From assembly GCA_008360955.1 (NCBI GenBank), contig LUCM01006287.1, positions 62,001 through 126,000 of the forward strand: a DNA stretch of 64,000 nucleotides, in the 5' to 3' direction. Positions 48,780-59,887 of this stretch are shown here, one piece after another; within the stretch, counting starts at the first letter, position 1; each line of letters begins with the position of its first letter. A model generated the notes under the pieces. The model did not search any database. It was given only the letters and a program-made list of their open reading frames with translations, and was not told where the DNA came from. The stretch is from Fasciolopsis buskii. Its lineage: Eukaryota; Platyhelminthes; Trematoda; Plagiorchiida; Fasciolidae. Position numbers and translations under genes: made by a program.

Positions 48780-48845
48780 GAGAAAGAATTCGAACCAGGA
48801 ACCATTAAGCCGGTAAGTGGTGCTTGCCGCTTGGCCGCTGCAAGG
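48780..48845 (-). mobile_element. tRNA-derived SINE head (Leu/Ser-like), diverged
   Basis: On the minus strand GCAGCGGCCAAGCGGCAAG resembles the A box/D-arm of a tRNA-Leu or tRNA-Ser (GGCCGAGCGG). About 30 bases later comes GGTTCGAATTC (plus strand GAATTCGAACC, 48786-48796), a near-perfect B box. The halves do not fold into a full cloverleaf with an acceptor stem, so a SINE or tRNA relic is more likely than a tRNA gene. The downstream body is not defined. Confidence 0.5.
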
Positions 48846-50661
48846 TGCATGGACGTAACTTGATTCCACTCTGTCTGATCTGTGGGTACATTCTAACTGG
48901 ATAAATTAATCTGTCTGAATTCGGTTACGTTTATCACACTTATGTATGAGTTGTATCTGGGACATAAACAACCACGGTGAATGCACACGCGTATACATAT
49001 GCGAACGTGCGCATACGGGTCTAGATACAGATTCACACGCACACAAGAGCGAGGACTTGTTAAACCCCTCAAGGAATAGATTTTCATTCGTTGGTTAAGG
49101 ATTTCCGGCAAGATATTTGTATGCAGTTAGAGGTTCCCATTGGGCATTCCATAAGTGTAAACGAATTAGTAAAATGGACAAGTGATGAAAATAGGATAGG
49201 AGAGTGTGGTGGATTGATCGATCACCTGACTGTTTCTGGTTTTTATTTTCTGTGCGCTTCTGCAATGGATTTGGTTGTTTGTGCAACCGATAATAGCAAT
49301 TCAACTCTGTGAAGGGAGTAAGTTTGTAAAGAGTTGATACGAAAAAATACACTCCAAATGAAAGGTATGTTTGGAACCATTAGACAGTCATCCCCTTAAT
49401 GTGGTCAGCTTTTTGCAACAAATCATGAATCAAGCGAAGTACAAAATCTACCCAATTAGGATAGCAGTCTACCTATGATTCAGAAAAACTACGACAGATA
49501 GATCGATTGGAAAACGCACTAACCACATCGTGACTGACCAAAGAAACAAAAAATTGAGTCAAACACTTGCCGAACTACGTTTAGCGAACTGAGCGCAGAA
49601 AAGCTGGCTGGTCAGACTGGTCAGACTGGTCAGACTGAACAAGCGCAACACGACCAATTGTTATTCTTGGTCAGATGTCACAGCAACAAACCAGTCACTC
49701 TTGGAGATCCATTTTTTTAACCAAGAAAATGAGCTCCGTCGATCAAAATTTTGCGGGAACAAATGAATATAGCCAGCCACATTAGTGAGATTTTGCAGGG
49801 TTTTGGTCAGGATCCATCATTCTATACGTGCCTTATCTGCAGTGTTAGAGTGTGGTCTGATCGAGAAGTAAACAGTTCTTCTTGCTAGCTCAAAAGGAGG
49901 TGAGTTTGTCGGTTTTTCTTGGGATACAGACTGTTCTCCAGTCCGAGGTTTAACCGACTAATTCCATCGCATCTCAGAGGATAGAATATTATCCATTAGA
50001 TTTTCCCCAACTAATGATCATGAGCATCCTACTTCTCATTATGAAATACACCAAAAAGATTACACTGGCTTGTTGACCAGAAAATCCTCCGACCTCAGCC
50101 AATGGGTTAATGCAATTCTCCTCCTCTGGGTGCATGCTCTCGAAGGTAGGTCTCCCCCTTCTGAAAGAACAAACTGTCTTGGTCTCCAGTACGATTTTAC
50201 TATTAGAATTTCCTCATGAAAGCAAACACCTTGATGAGGCACATAAATTTGTTCAACTCAGACGTTGTTCCCTCAAAAGGTGAAGCCCTGTCTCATTTCA
50301 AGCGGAAACTTGTTGCAAGAAATCATCGAAAATTGAGCAATCAGACCCTTATCTTCCAAGTAAATCGGCACCTAACATCACGATGAATAGTGAGTATGCT
50401 TGACCGCGTTCGGAAACACCTATAGGCATTCTGTCTATCAGATTAAATTGTCCTCACTTTCGGATGATTCCATTTTCACAAAAATATCTTTCCGTGAGAC
50501 AGCTGATTTTATGAATTCATTTCCAGAAACTGACTTCGTTTATGTATTTCGTTGGTTACATCAGCGAACTAATTCTAATTGGTATTTTTTAACAAGCATT
50601 TCAAGTAAAAAGCCTTTGAGCAATATAGTGACGTGGTTAATGTAAGCTACTTTCCTGTCAG
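48846..50661. other. No confident gene; short tandem repeat
   Basis: Includes the 9-base tandem repeat at 49608-49637. An open frame at 50400-50645 is Ser/Phe rich and ends just before the acceptor at 50660-50661, but no usable donor joins it to the exon at 50662. Confidence 0.35.
49608..49637. repeat. Tandem 9-mer CTGGTCAGA, three copies and a part
   Basis: Three perfect units plus CTG. It is preceded by GAAAAGCTGG; a related TGGTCAGATG occurs again at 49668. Confidence 0.9.
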
Positions 50662-50839
50662 TAATAGGAATTCTATTCACACTGCCTTTTGTAATCCTCG
50701 TGAAGAGATGCGGAACTGCAGTTGAGAATAGACAAAATGCTTGCTTCTGGCAATATACGAACTTCCTTGAGTTTAACGAAGAATTGTCAATCTCAATAGT
50801 GAGTCTCGGCGCGTACGTCAATAAACGAAGTTCAGGAAG
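50662..50839 (+). CDS. Exon of the best gene model: membrane helix
   Basis: Acceptor CTACTTTCCTGTCAG and donor GGAAG|GTGTGT (splitting an AGG codon) enclose two split-codon bases, 58 codons and two bases. It begins with a hydrophobic helix (IGILFTLPFVILVKRCG) and continues TAVENRQNACFWQYTNFLEF, then ELSISIVSLGAYVNKRSSG. That fits the last helix of a membrane protein followed by a cytosolic tail. The donor phase matches the next exon at 51032 exactly. No family is recognised. Confidence 0.6.
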
Positions 50840-51031
50840 GTGTGTTGTCACATTTAATTGGTTTTATATTCTATCTTTAAATGGACCTTAATTTGCTCCT
50901 TTATATCGATCGTGAATAACTCGTAATAATTCTTTTGCTGCGTTCATTTTCAATTTATATATGCCGAATTACTAACCATAGTAATGAATCACCATCCTTC
51001 GTCAAATGTACGGTTCTGAAATACATTTCAG

Positions 51032-51147
51032 GAAGGAAGACCCGAAAAATCGGGAGCTGATGAATGCGGAATACGCAGGAAATGTTATGATTCGATTGGA
51101 AATTTCAAAGAAAGAAATGAACAGAGTCATTCCTTCGTTGGCCGCCG
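51032..51147 (+). CDS. Second exon of the 50.7-51.3 kb gene
   Basis: Acceptor TCTGAAATACATTTCAG; the opening G completes the Arg codon left by the previous exon (intron 50840-51031, 192 bases). Then 38 codons (KEDPKNRELMNAEYAGNVMI, RLEISKKEMNRVIPSLAA) and one base before donor GTAGGG. The peptide is hydrophilic and mixed-charge, as expected for a cytosolic tail. It is the most protein-like stretch in the window. Phase 1 at its end matches the exon at 51210. Confidence 0.62.
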
Positions 51148-51209
51148 GTAGGGTATGCCTACACCTATCTGTATTGCTTACCACGTGACCGTTGTGCTTA
51201 ATTATCCAG

Positions 51210-51307
51210 GTGAATTATCTCCGTTGGAAAGGGACGTCTGTCGATCGGCGACCAATGTTCTGAATCCCTCCTGCTATTCTCGCCCAACAGATAGTGGTCG
51301 GCTTTAA
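51210..51307 (+). CDS. 3'-terminal exon of the 50.7-51.3 kb gene
   Basis: A 62-base intron (GTAGGG to AATTATCCAG) ends at 51209. GT at 51210-51211 completes a Gly codon, and 31 codons follow (ELSPLERDVCRSATNVLNPS, then CYSRPTDSGRL) to TAA at 51305-51307. AATAAA at 51461 is the likely poly(A) signal. Three exons agreeing in phase, with a stop and a signal, make this the best supported gene end here. The minus-strand frame at 51198-51446 is its shadow. Confidence 0.6.
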
Positions 51308-51460
51308 CATTTTCAAGACTAGGGTTAACTACTGAAATACTATTCAGTAGCAAACTGCGCAATTGTCTATGCGGAGCCCTGTCGCATCCCAATGCAATCA
51401 CAAGGAAGGCGCGTGAAGGACGAAGAGAGGGTTTAGATTGCTTCAAAAACTTAAAAAAAT

Positions 51461-51466
51461 AATAAA
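51461..51466 (+). promoter_or_regulatory. Poly(A) signal AATAAA
   Basis: About 155 bases after the TAA at 51307, in an A-rich stretch (TTAAAAAAATAATAAATTC). Confidence 0.55.
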
Positions 51467-52767
51467 TTCAAATGTGTAACATCAAACCACCTAGCCAAGT
51501 TCCGGTATGCAACCTCTCCAACTCATGTAATCCAAGTTATTTACTCGGACCTCTCTACAGAATTGAGTCAAACAATTTTCACATATTCGAAGCAAAAACG
51601 ATGGCGCAGAATTAAACGGATCAAATTTCTCAGACCGAATGTCAATATTATAAGGCCAAAGGTTATACTAGAAGAGCGCAAATGAAAAGCAGAATGACGG
51701 TTTCCAGGTCAAAGGCATTGAAATAGTTTATGGCCAAACTCAACGGCAACCCTGACAATGGTATCTCGAATGGTGATGAAAAGTTTGCGATTTAAACCCC
51801 AAGCTCAGCGATCAGAACCTCAGGAAAACCAGCCGCCTGAGCTATGGCCTACACAAATTCTCTAATTCGATGATTTATGTAAAAGCTTCTAGCTATAACA
51901 TTCAATAATTACTTTCATGCACGTCACTTTTAGGACTAAACACAATGGTGACAGTTATAAAATGATTAAACTGAGTCCTTCAGTGTATGTAAGGGTTCTC
52001 GATGGTAAACCCGATCCACTTAAAGTTTCTTGGAATTTGAATTAACTTCACCGTAGTTAATGGAGGATAAATAATCTGAGTGCATTTTGATTCACGATCA
52101 GCACCTTCATTTGCCAATATTTACAGCATAAACAGCATAGAAAAATTGTAAATCCTGGGTGATCCTTCCTTATTTTTACTGACACCAATACCAAAAATGA
52201 TTACGGCCGTACTAATCACAATGATAGTGTTAAAAGTAATAAAACAAATAATAATAATAGTAATTGTAACTATATGGTCGTGAACACAATGAAGCTAAAA
52301 CTTTATTGTTTTCACTAAAAATCCTACATTTTGGAAAGACTAAACACAAATAAATAACTCTCTTATCATAAGGTAGAGGGGAATGCATATATACACAGGT
52401 ATATTTATCGATAAGCAAATTTAGGCATCGCAAGGATTAGCAACCAAAAGACAAAAGGTAAATGATTTTGTGCACTTAATAGTGGTAATATAATGTCGTC
52501 CATTAGTGTGCTGCAATAGTTCCGTCAATTCTTGTTTCATCATGACAGTCAGTGTTATGCTCTCGATCAACGTAAAGGTGCTTACTATACTCCGTAACTG
52601 AATGATTACAAATTACTCAAATACATGCTACAACAAGCATTCGAATCCCTTTAACCCATAACATGAAATCTTGCTAACCGCAATGCACAGTTGCATATCA
52701 CGATAGATGGTGGCTTTAGACGTCAAGTGGCATGCACCGCACAATACACCATTTTCACACAACATAC
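51467..52767. other. No supported gene
   Basis: AT-rich, probably intergenic. Includes an ATAATAATAATAG run near 52246. Confidence 0.4.
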
Positions 52768-52831
52768 TCTGACACCTAGCACCACTGACTTTTGGATCGG
52801 TTTGCTTATATGAGAGGAAGATTTTTCAGCA
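52768..52831 (-). CDS. Candidate small internal exon
   Basis: On the minus strand a strong acceptor (ATTTTCATTTTTATCTCAG) and a strong donor (GTCAGA|GTATGT) bound one split base plus 21 codons (AEKSSSHISKPIQKSVVLGV, R), phase 0 at the end. Size and borders are good, but a 64-base exon carries little sequence evidence. Confidence 0.33.
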
Positions 52832-53096
52832 CTGAGATAAAAATGAAAATGTCTGCATGAAATCAAAAAAAACAAGGTGAAAGGCGTCGTCGCATCGTTA
52901 GTCTTTTCGGCTGCTAGTCTGCAACAAGCAGGTTCTTGTAGATGTAGAGAGAACACTGAAATCAGGTGTACATAAATCCCCTTTGTACTAGGGGAAAAAC
53001 CACATCTGTAAAATAGTATGTTCATATCCACGCCTGATTGGCTGTCATAGATTTTGTTGATCTAACGAGTCAGCGCATGATTAGTTGACTTCCCAG

Positions 53097-53171
53097 CTAA
53101 CGGGACTTAAGTCACTTCACAGTGTGATACGGACCTCCCTTGTTAACTGTTTGACGCAGACTTCTGACCGG
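53097..53171 (+). CDS. Candidate 25-codon internal exon
   Basis: Acceptor TTAGTTGACTTCCCAG and a perfect donor (GACCGG|GTAAGTAGG), phase 0 at both ends. The peptide (LTGLKSLHSVIRTSLVNCLT, then QTSDR) is helical and protein-like. It lies beyond the end of the gene at 51.3 kb, so it would belong to another plus-strand gene. Minus-strand candidate 53211-53317 is close by on the other strand. Confidence 0.38.
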
Positions 53172-53210
53172 GTAAGTAGGTCTGCCATTCCGCAGTTCTG
53201 CCGTCCTTAC

Positions 53211-53317
53211 CCGACTCTGTTCCACGTGGTTATTGATGGCCACTGGGGTGAGGTGGTCTCGGTTTGCCAGTGTTGTCGCAAGAAGTACACGTTTTGGGAT
53301 GAGCAAATTTCATCCAC
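53211..53317 (-). CDS. Candidate internal exon, minus strand
   Basis: Acceptor TCACAATCGATGCTTATAG and consensus donor GTCGG|GTAAGG bound 35 codons plus two bases (VDEICSSQNVYFLRQHWQTE, then TTSPQWPSITTWNRV). Only this frame is open from the acceptor. The acceptor lacks a strong pyrimidine tract. Several overlapping frames on both strands make this locus ambiguous. Confidence 0.28.
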
Positions 53318-53911
53318 CTATAAGCATCGATTGTGACTTTCCGATGACGGTCTGTAGCCGCGAGGTCTTCGGCAAAATTGTAGTAGTTCTGTTTGACTTT
53401 GACAAGGGCCAAGTGATATTAGCATGCCCTCATACACGAGTTTAGTGTTATCAATGACAGCGGGCTTTTCCATAAAAGAGCAAGCATTTTTCTACCTGCT
53501 TGATAAATTTCAACAGCTCTTCAGAGCTTTTCGCGAAAAATACCTACTCCTGGGATATTTCCCAAAAATCTTTCATCAATTTCCGGAGAAGCATCGTATA
53601 ATTTCATACCGAATTTCTGGAACCTGTCACATGGTAGGCGTCTCAAAAGTAAAGAGTCAACACATTTTGTAAAAAGAATGTACTTTACCATTGGGTATAA
53701 ACGTGAAACTATTTCGTAGTAGATTGAAAATAACTGACTGTTCGCGCCAGCTCAAAATTCTGTATAATGAAACTTTTCACAAGTACTACCTCCGTGCTCG
53801 TTCGTGAGAATATGAAGGGAATTATCCCAGGTTCCAGCTTTGCCAAAATGTTCAACATGCACGTATGCCACATTGGTATCATTTGTTCCATGCCATCCGT
53901 ATTGCTTCCAG

Positions 53912-54106
53912 ACCATTAGTAATCTTGACAGTATTGGCCATTTCGGACATACCAGCAAGTCCCGGATGGAAGCGAAAATTCCTAAATGCAGTTATGCGAT
54001 ATTGTGTCCTTTCAACTACTGCCTTTGGGGCATCTATGCTCTTCTTACACGAGACTTGTGCTTGTCCCTTTGCCAATTTTTGCCCATTTCCATTTAATTG
54101 TCATTG
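53912..54106 (+). CDS. Candidate exon with hydrophobic segments
   Basis: Strong acceptor (TTTGTTCCATGCCATCCG, then TATTGCTTCCAG) and donor CATTG|GTAATT. The frame has 64 codons with hydrophobic parts (PLVILTVLAISDIPASPGW, then VLSTTAFGASMLFLHETCAC), loosely like a small multi-pass membrane protein. The minus strand is also open here (ITNGLEAIRMAWNK and HFGKAGTWDNSLHIL in two frames), so the coding strand is uncertain. Confidence 0.3.
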
Positions 54107-55087
54107 GTAATTATGTTTTTGACTAGAATAGATTAGATTCTTTTGCATCTAACAAGCAATTAAGCTATCACGGTTTCTATTGGGGCGTTGTGCACAGGCT
54201 GAACCCAAGGCGACAAAAACTGTTAACCTAGCCAGTTTGAATCCGAAAATACTCCCGTAGGCCTCACAAAGCAAGACTTTGTTCTCTCTTATTTTTAAAT
54301 CATCATCCTTCCCGTTATCAGAAAACATCAAACTCTTACTTAACCCAACTTCCGAGGGGCCACCAAAAGAACAGACAAACTCTGTCATTCTAAGGTTAAA
54401 ATGCAATCTAGGATTGAAGATTGAGGCGACTGATGGTTGATGAAATCGTTTGCGAAGATAAGAATGCCACTCTGAAAGCAAAAATCAAGAAATTGAAAGT
54501 CTTCCTTTCCGAGTCTGAAGGTTGACGGAGTCCATGCAAATTTGCTGCATCCCAAGCTAGTCTTGAAGCGAGCATGACTTTTCAGTCGATTTTTTGCTTC
54601 CTAAGGTTTGCCAAAATCCTGTTTTCCTAAGTGATCTGTAGTCCAAAGTTCTCCATGGAATCAGTCTACTCGGTCAACTTTATATCGACTTTATTCGCTT
54701 AAACAGGCGGGTCCTTAGAAGTCGAAGTTAAACGACTGCTCACTCTTTTAAATTTCAAACTCCAATATTATTTTCTGTGTTTTCTGACCAGGATTATAAA
54801 TTGTGTATGAAATAATCACGTACTGCACACTGACTAAAGAAATAAGTGACAATATTCACCCTCGTTCTCCGAACTTGAAAACATTACATCTAATGGCTGC
54901 AGCCTGATTTACACTCAATGACAATTGAGTGCACTGCGCACGGAGTACTTTATCAACTAAGCTGACAGTCAGAATATAAGAACGATGAACCCGGGCGACT
55001 TGACACAACTTTGAGTATCGGTGGGAATCTTTGCCAAAATGAATTTCCTAGATTTGAACTCCAGACAGCCATAACAGTGTTGAAAAT
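54107..55087. other. No confident gene
   Basis: A 110-codon minus-strand frame (54149-54481) includes a possible 50-base exon from acceptor TTTTAACCTTAG to donor TTAA|GTAAGA (MTEFVCSFGGPSEVGL). It is too short to list separately. Confidence 0.3.
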
Positions 55088-55238
55088 TTAGCCTGTGACT
55101 GATTGGTGAATTACTGTTCCACTTTCTCCCTTCTGTAACTGGTCCATCTGAGTTATTTTTCCCTTGATTTTACTTTGGATTAAAGGTATTTTGCTTTTGG
55201 ACATCCAATCGAGGTGGTGACGAAATTGATGTTTTGTC
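55088..55238 (-). CDS. Candidate 3'-terminal exon, unknown protein
   Basis: Minus-strand acceptor (CTACTCCTGAGTAGTCAAAG), one split base, 49 codons and TAA at 55088-55090. The peptide is basic, then polar (TKHQFRHHLDWMSKSKIPLI, QSKIKGKITQMDQLQKGESG, TVIHQSVTG). The nearest minus-strand AATAAA is at 54688-54693, about 400 bases on. Family unknown. Confidence 0.35.
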
Positions 55239-55503
55239 CTTTGACTACTCAGGAGTAGTATAAATTCAAATGTATTCATCATCGCCGTGGGTTTTCTGTA
55301 GACAATCCTGATCGGTTCTTTTCTACCAATAAAGGTCTCATACAGTGGTCTGGTTTTGAGTATCGTCTAAAGATGCGAGTAAAAAGATTTTTCAGTTTTT
55401 TGAAGGTACCATATAGACATGATATTGACATCTACAAATGCAGTGCTGCGAATGTTCGGTACATTTTCGGAGTAAACCAAAAAAAACAAGAATAAACAAG
55501 CAA

Positions 55504-55692
55504 TCATCTTAAAAATCCCATACAATATCCCTGGATACGTAAAACAAGATCAATGTAACTCCATGAAATCACCATGCCTTTCTGCAGGTTAAAATAGCAT
55601 TCACGGTGAAACCGACCAACTGATGTAAGGCAGTCTGGAGTAGTAGAAAATTTGATATTAATTTCCGAATGGGTAGTTATGAAAAATTCCAA
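55504..55692 (-). CDS. Candidate exon, unknown protein
   Basis: A 62-codon minus-strand frame ending in a stop at 55504. The right part (TSVGRFHRECYFNLQKGM, then VISWSYIDLVLRIQGYCMGF) is protein-like. Possible acceptors are GCCTTACATCAG (before VGRFHREC) and TTTTACGTATCCAG. Borders are not settled. A plus-strand AATAAA at 55491 is just outside it. Confidence 0.27.
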   Translation of the reverse strand: MEFFITTHSEINIKFSTTPDCLTSVGRFHRECYFNLQKGMVISWSYIDLVLRIQGYCMGFLR

Positions 55693-55850
55693 GGCTTTGG
55701 GTTAATTTCTTTTCTTCTTACATAGAAGTTGGTTTCCATCTGGGTGTCATCCATATGGTACTTTCAACGGTCTGCGGCCAGCAAACTCGATTGACGGATA
55801 TGGTTGTTATATCATGTCGTGTTGATGTTCAGTATACCGTTGGGAATCAG

Positions 55851-55955
55851 CCCAGATAGCGTAATGGATAAGGTGTTCGACCAAATTAGTCCCTAATTCT
55901 CGTCCCAGCTCGGGCCTGGTGGATATGCCCTGCTGAGTTGTCCTAAAAACTGTAT
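55851..55955 (+). mobile_element. SINE with tRNA-Arg-like head, copy A
   Basis: TAGCGTAATGGATAAGG (A box, 55857-55873) is the D-arm pattern of tRNA-Arg. A degraded B box (AATTCTCGTCCC, 55895-55906) follows. The body (GGATATGCCCTGCTGA, then TTGTCCTAA) aligns with copy B on the minus strand at 59783-59955 (CATATGCACTGCTGA... ATTCCTAAC). The 3' part is lost or diverged. It is not a functional tRNA gene: the acceptor and anticodon stems do not close. Confidence 0.6.
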
Positions 55956-56151
55956 AATGCTCCCGTGATTCTCAATGGCAAGTAAGATATTGACGCTGCA
56001 TGATGAATCACTCGAAAAAGTCATGCAAGAAAACACGACAGCTGAATTCACTTATGAATTTTAAATCCCTAATGTTAGCTTTGCGCTGTCATAATAAAAA
56101 CGCAATGTATTCATTAAAATTGGAGTAATTCCTGTTAATATTTTGAACGCA

Positions 56152-56394
56152 CTAAATACTGTCATTTTTGGCCACATCGAACGGTTCAATCTTTTCCGTG
56201 TGATTCACAGCCAGTCCTTTTAAAACGTGCACACAATTAAACGGCACACTGATTTCTAAATATCTTAAGACAATTTGTTGTTTAGATCTCCTGTACTGAA
56301 ATTTTTGTCCGTGGAACGTATACCAGTGACACGAATTTAACCATTGCTCGAGACCGGAACGCTTTCGCTTCTGGATGCACGATCTTTTAATCAC
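56152..56394 (-). CDS. Candidate terminal coding exon, unknown protein
   Basis: An 80-codon minus-strand frame to TAG at 56152. The peptide is well balanced (WLNSCHWYTFHGQKFQYRRS, then LRYLEISVPFNCVHVLKGLA, VNHTEKIEPFDVAKNDSI). The upstream border is unclear: GTGCATCCAG at about 56375 would be an acceptor with a poor pyrimidine tract. An internal GTATAC could act as a donor. Composition favours coding; borders do not prove it. Confidence 0.35.
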   Translation of the reverse strand: MIKRSCIQKRKRSGLEQWLNSCHWYTFHGQKFQYRRSKQQIVLRYLEISVPFNCVHVLKGLAVNHTEKIEPFDVAKNDSI

Positions 56395-58018
56395 TTGCTT
56401 TTTTGAAAATTAATTGTAGCTTGCCAACAAAACTGGTATATGAATTCGATCCTACTGAGCAATTTTAACAAGACTGGATGGACGCCGAACTTGGAAAGAC
56501 TTAATTCCATTCAAAGTACTCGACCAGCGCAGTTGGCGGTTTTCATTTTGGAAATTTGGTTGATCCTTTCGATCAGAGATTGAACTTAGCTTAAGCACTA
56601 ATTCTGAAGTAAAATATTAGCTTTAACCGATGGATTCTGAACTCTTTTGACAAATCTGCTATCCAGTACTAAATAATCACTCAAAAGTTAGAAGAACTCA
56701 GCCTATTTAACCTCGTGAGTTTCCATGTTTCACTAACGCGTGTCAACTTCACTTGACTTCCCGACGAACCACTGGGGCCAGAGTAACATGCACAAACGCC
56801 GAACCAGATTTGTGGACGTATTGGTTCGTTGATACTGTTTCACGGATAGACACATTCATAATAAAAAGTTAACACTAAATAGCTTTCAGAGCATTTCTTG
56901 TTCAGCAGGTTTCGGTAATTAGAAGACTGTGATTGATTAAATCTAAGCCGAGCACACCTGATTATTTGAGAAATTAGTTATCAGCACAACAAAGTTTACC
57001 TTGATTTTATTTGGACATCAATAAAAGTCGAAAAGTCACCTGTTTAGGGGGAACATTTTGCATTGAATTACTCCACCGATACCCCCGAAAGATTCGCACT
57101 TTACCGGAAGCGACAAAACAGAAATAGAAATACATTGAATGAAAATGGAACTACTATTCGCCAAGCCGATTCAGGCTTTCGGTGAACTTCTTTTGTAACA
57201 TGTTTGTTTCTTAACTGGATCTGTCATGTTTTCGCATAATTCACCTGAAAGCATGATCCCATAATGTTGTTACATCGATATGGATGACCTCTTCCTAACC
57301 CCCCCCCCCCAAACCTCACCAGCGACCCCATAAACTGGGCACACCTGACGCGCAGGTACACACACAGACAAACATACGCATAGCTGGCAGAAATTCTTCA
57401 GTTGCACCTAACTGTCATTTCTTTTCATCGGTATCATTTGCATCAGTAGGCCTTGTTATGTACGCTCCCGTTGGTTGGGATGTCCTATTCACTGATGTGT
57501 TTTATGCTTCTCTCCGTTTTACTCATTCTGTATGCAGCTGCCCAAAGGGAAACATGAAAGCAGTATGTTCATGAGTTCAGTAGCACGAATCCAGTAGAAT
57601 GGGCTCAGTCCGGGGTCAAATGCCGTGTCCGTGCTTCCCTGTAATCTGACATGGACATTTTAATGAACTGGCAATGGGGGCATTGCAAAGGTTGATGGTG
57701 AGCAAATTTAAATAAACTTATGTAATCGGTCTGTCTTAAGCCAAAAAGAGTCATTTTAATTTGATCTGTCCAATCCTAGCCAATAAGGTCATGCAAAGGT
57801 GATAGTGATTTATTGTGCATGTGAACATATCTTTTGTAAATCAAACTGAAAAAAACGTGGAAACTCAAGAAAGTTGACGTCAGGAACTCGTTTCTACACG
57901 TCCTGGGGATCGTAAAGCTCCAATAGGGGTTTGTCTTCTTCCGCCGTTCAACTTCCATGCGATGAAAAGCAATGGGAAAATACTCTGACTAAGTAATTCT
58001 GAGGTGTGCTGAGTAAAC
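56395..58018. other. No supported gene
   Basis: Contains a run of 12 C at 57299-57310 followed by CA-rich sequence (57340-57380). Otherwise AT-rich with no exons. Confidence 0.4.
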
Positions 58019-58074
58019 CGGAGCTTGGAGGCCGTCGTGAGTTCATCAGTTGGTGCGAACTGCTTATACCAAAG
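58019..58074 (-). CDS. Candidate small internal exon
   Basis: Minus-strand acceptor CAGCCCTACATTTCGTCAG and donor CTCCG|GTTTAC bound 18 codons plus two bases (LWYKQFAPTDELTTASKL). Good acceptor, fair donor, short length. Confidence 0.28.
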
Positions 58075-59686
58075 CTGACGAAATGTAGGGCTGACATCCA
58101 TGCACGGTGTTCGGGACTAGTGTTGTCTAGAATCTAAATAAGAATTTTATGCCTTCTATCCCCTTTATGAAAGTTCTTTAATTTCGCTAACCAATGTTTC
58201 ACATTAATTATTAGTGTTGATTTGTCACTATCATTTTGGAAGGTTCGGATAATTTAATTTCGATGACTTCTCACGGAGAACTTATTGCAAGCGCATTGTT
58301 GTCAATCGTTCATCTGCCCAGTCCGCAGCCAGAATATAGAACAGTCAGTAGTTGATGAGAAATGATGCACATCGAGCGGCACATGACCGGCTCATTTTTG
58401 GTCACCTTTGTGAGCATCGTTGCAAAACCAGTAGCGCAGCTACAATTCACTCCTTTTTAGTTCAGAGAGCTGACTGAAGTTTAAATCAGTCTAAGGATTT
58501 TCATAACAGCCAATATCTTGACAACTTTACGTAAATGACAGATTAAAAATTCAGGTAGGTAGGTCGCAATCAAAGAGTGACTTTACTATTGTCTTGCCGG
58601 CAACTCGCTCATGAGGAGTTCCCAACGGACTCCTCATTACTCCAATTATCTTGCCATTTCGATATTCCGCAACCGTTAGATTGTCCAAGAATCAACACAT
58701 TCAATCAGCTATGGATTTTGTGAACATTTACAAGTTTTATTTGTACACCACTTTCTCATTCGAATAACCAAGAATGGGCTTGAATGAGGGGACCATTTAC
58801 AAATCACAGAGACGACCTGTGATAAGTTTTTCTTTAATTAAGCACGGCCCGCAGTCAGAAAACGGATAAATGGTCGGGAATACTGAATTCAGTTGCAAGT
58901 ATTTCTGTACAAGGATGAAAGATAAAATTGCTTCTGATAAAATAATGCCGCGCACACACACACTTGATCAGCAGCGATACTCGCAAAGGCAGTCACATAT
59001 TTCCCGGGAAAATTTAAAGCTGCCTTTCATAAACCAGAAAACTTATGCTTATTGAATTTATTCAGTTATTTCGAATCAGCGAAGTAGCCGGATATTACTT
59101 TCCTTTGTGTTGTGACCAAATGGGATAGATATAAAAAAGTGTGGGCAAAAACACTTCCGGAACAATCAGTTCATTCTCTGTCTTCCTAGATCTTTCCTAT
59201 TACTTCGATCAACCGCGTCTTAGCAAGACTGTCCAGATACTTTCAAAACGGAGCTTTCACCCAGTGAACCGGTAATCTTATTCATCACGAATTCCGCGTA
59301 CGCGTTGGTCTGACGATGACAACTTCAAATTCGCTAGTCTAACGCTAAATTGGGAAATTTCCTCGATCTCTCTGCAGTTGTTTTAGCTTTGGATTAATAT
59401 TTTACTAAGAAAATTATCTTTGTGTCTTTTCGGTAGTTTTTTATTTCACAGACGCAAGGCTAGTCAGCACAAAATGTCATATTATGTTTAGTCATACTAT
59501 TCTACGCAATCACCTTCTGATGATGCCTTTCATATTCTGACCCGACTGAATGAACAGCCTACCCTTGCTGGTTTCGGAATTCATTGATTGCCAGCAAACG
59601 CTGACGTTTGTCTCACACAATGAAGTAAAGAACTGTGAGGAAGCACAATAGAACCATAACATACAGAAAAAATGCATTTCACTCAC
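58075..59686. other. No supported gene
   Basis: Short open frames only. No repeat recognised before the SINE-bearing region at 59.7 kb. Confidence 0.4.
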
Positions 59687-59887
59687 GATGACTTCATCTG
59701 TTGTGTTGTTCCGTAAACTGTCTTCATTGAACTCAAGATACACATTTACGCGGACCAGCCCAAATAACAGCATAGCAGACTCATGAAATAATTCACCATG
59801 TGGTATCATCGCCCAACTGACCATTAAGAAACCAGCTGTTTCATCCTTGTTAGGAATCATCAGCAGTGCATATGGACCGCCCCCGAA
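59687..59887 (-). CDS. Candidate exon running out of a SINE
   Basis: On the minus strand a frame of 67 codons, phase 0 at both ends, runs from GGGTTCGCGTCCCAG (inside the SINE B box) to a consensus donor (GTCATC|GTGAGT). The first 35 codons read through the SINE body (MIPNKDETAGFLMVSW, then MIPHGELFHE). The rest is unique sequence (LLFGLVRVNVYLEFNEDSLR, then NNTTDEVI) that looks like real protein. Either the SINE supplied a new acceptor to an old exon, or the unique part has its own weak acceptor near the SINE end. Without splicing, the frame stops at 59510. Confidence 0.33.

Noticed and set aside
55851..55955. Functional tRNA-Arg gene
   Set aside because: A box is good, but the anticodon and acceptor stems do not pair and the body matches another SINE copy.
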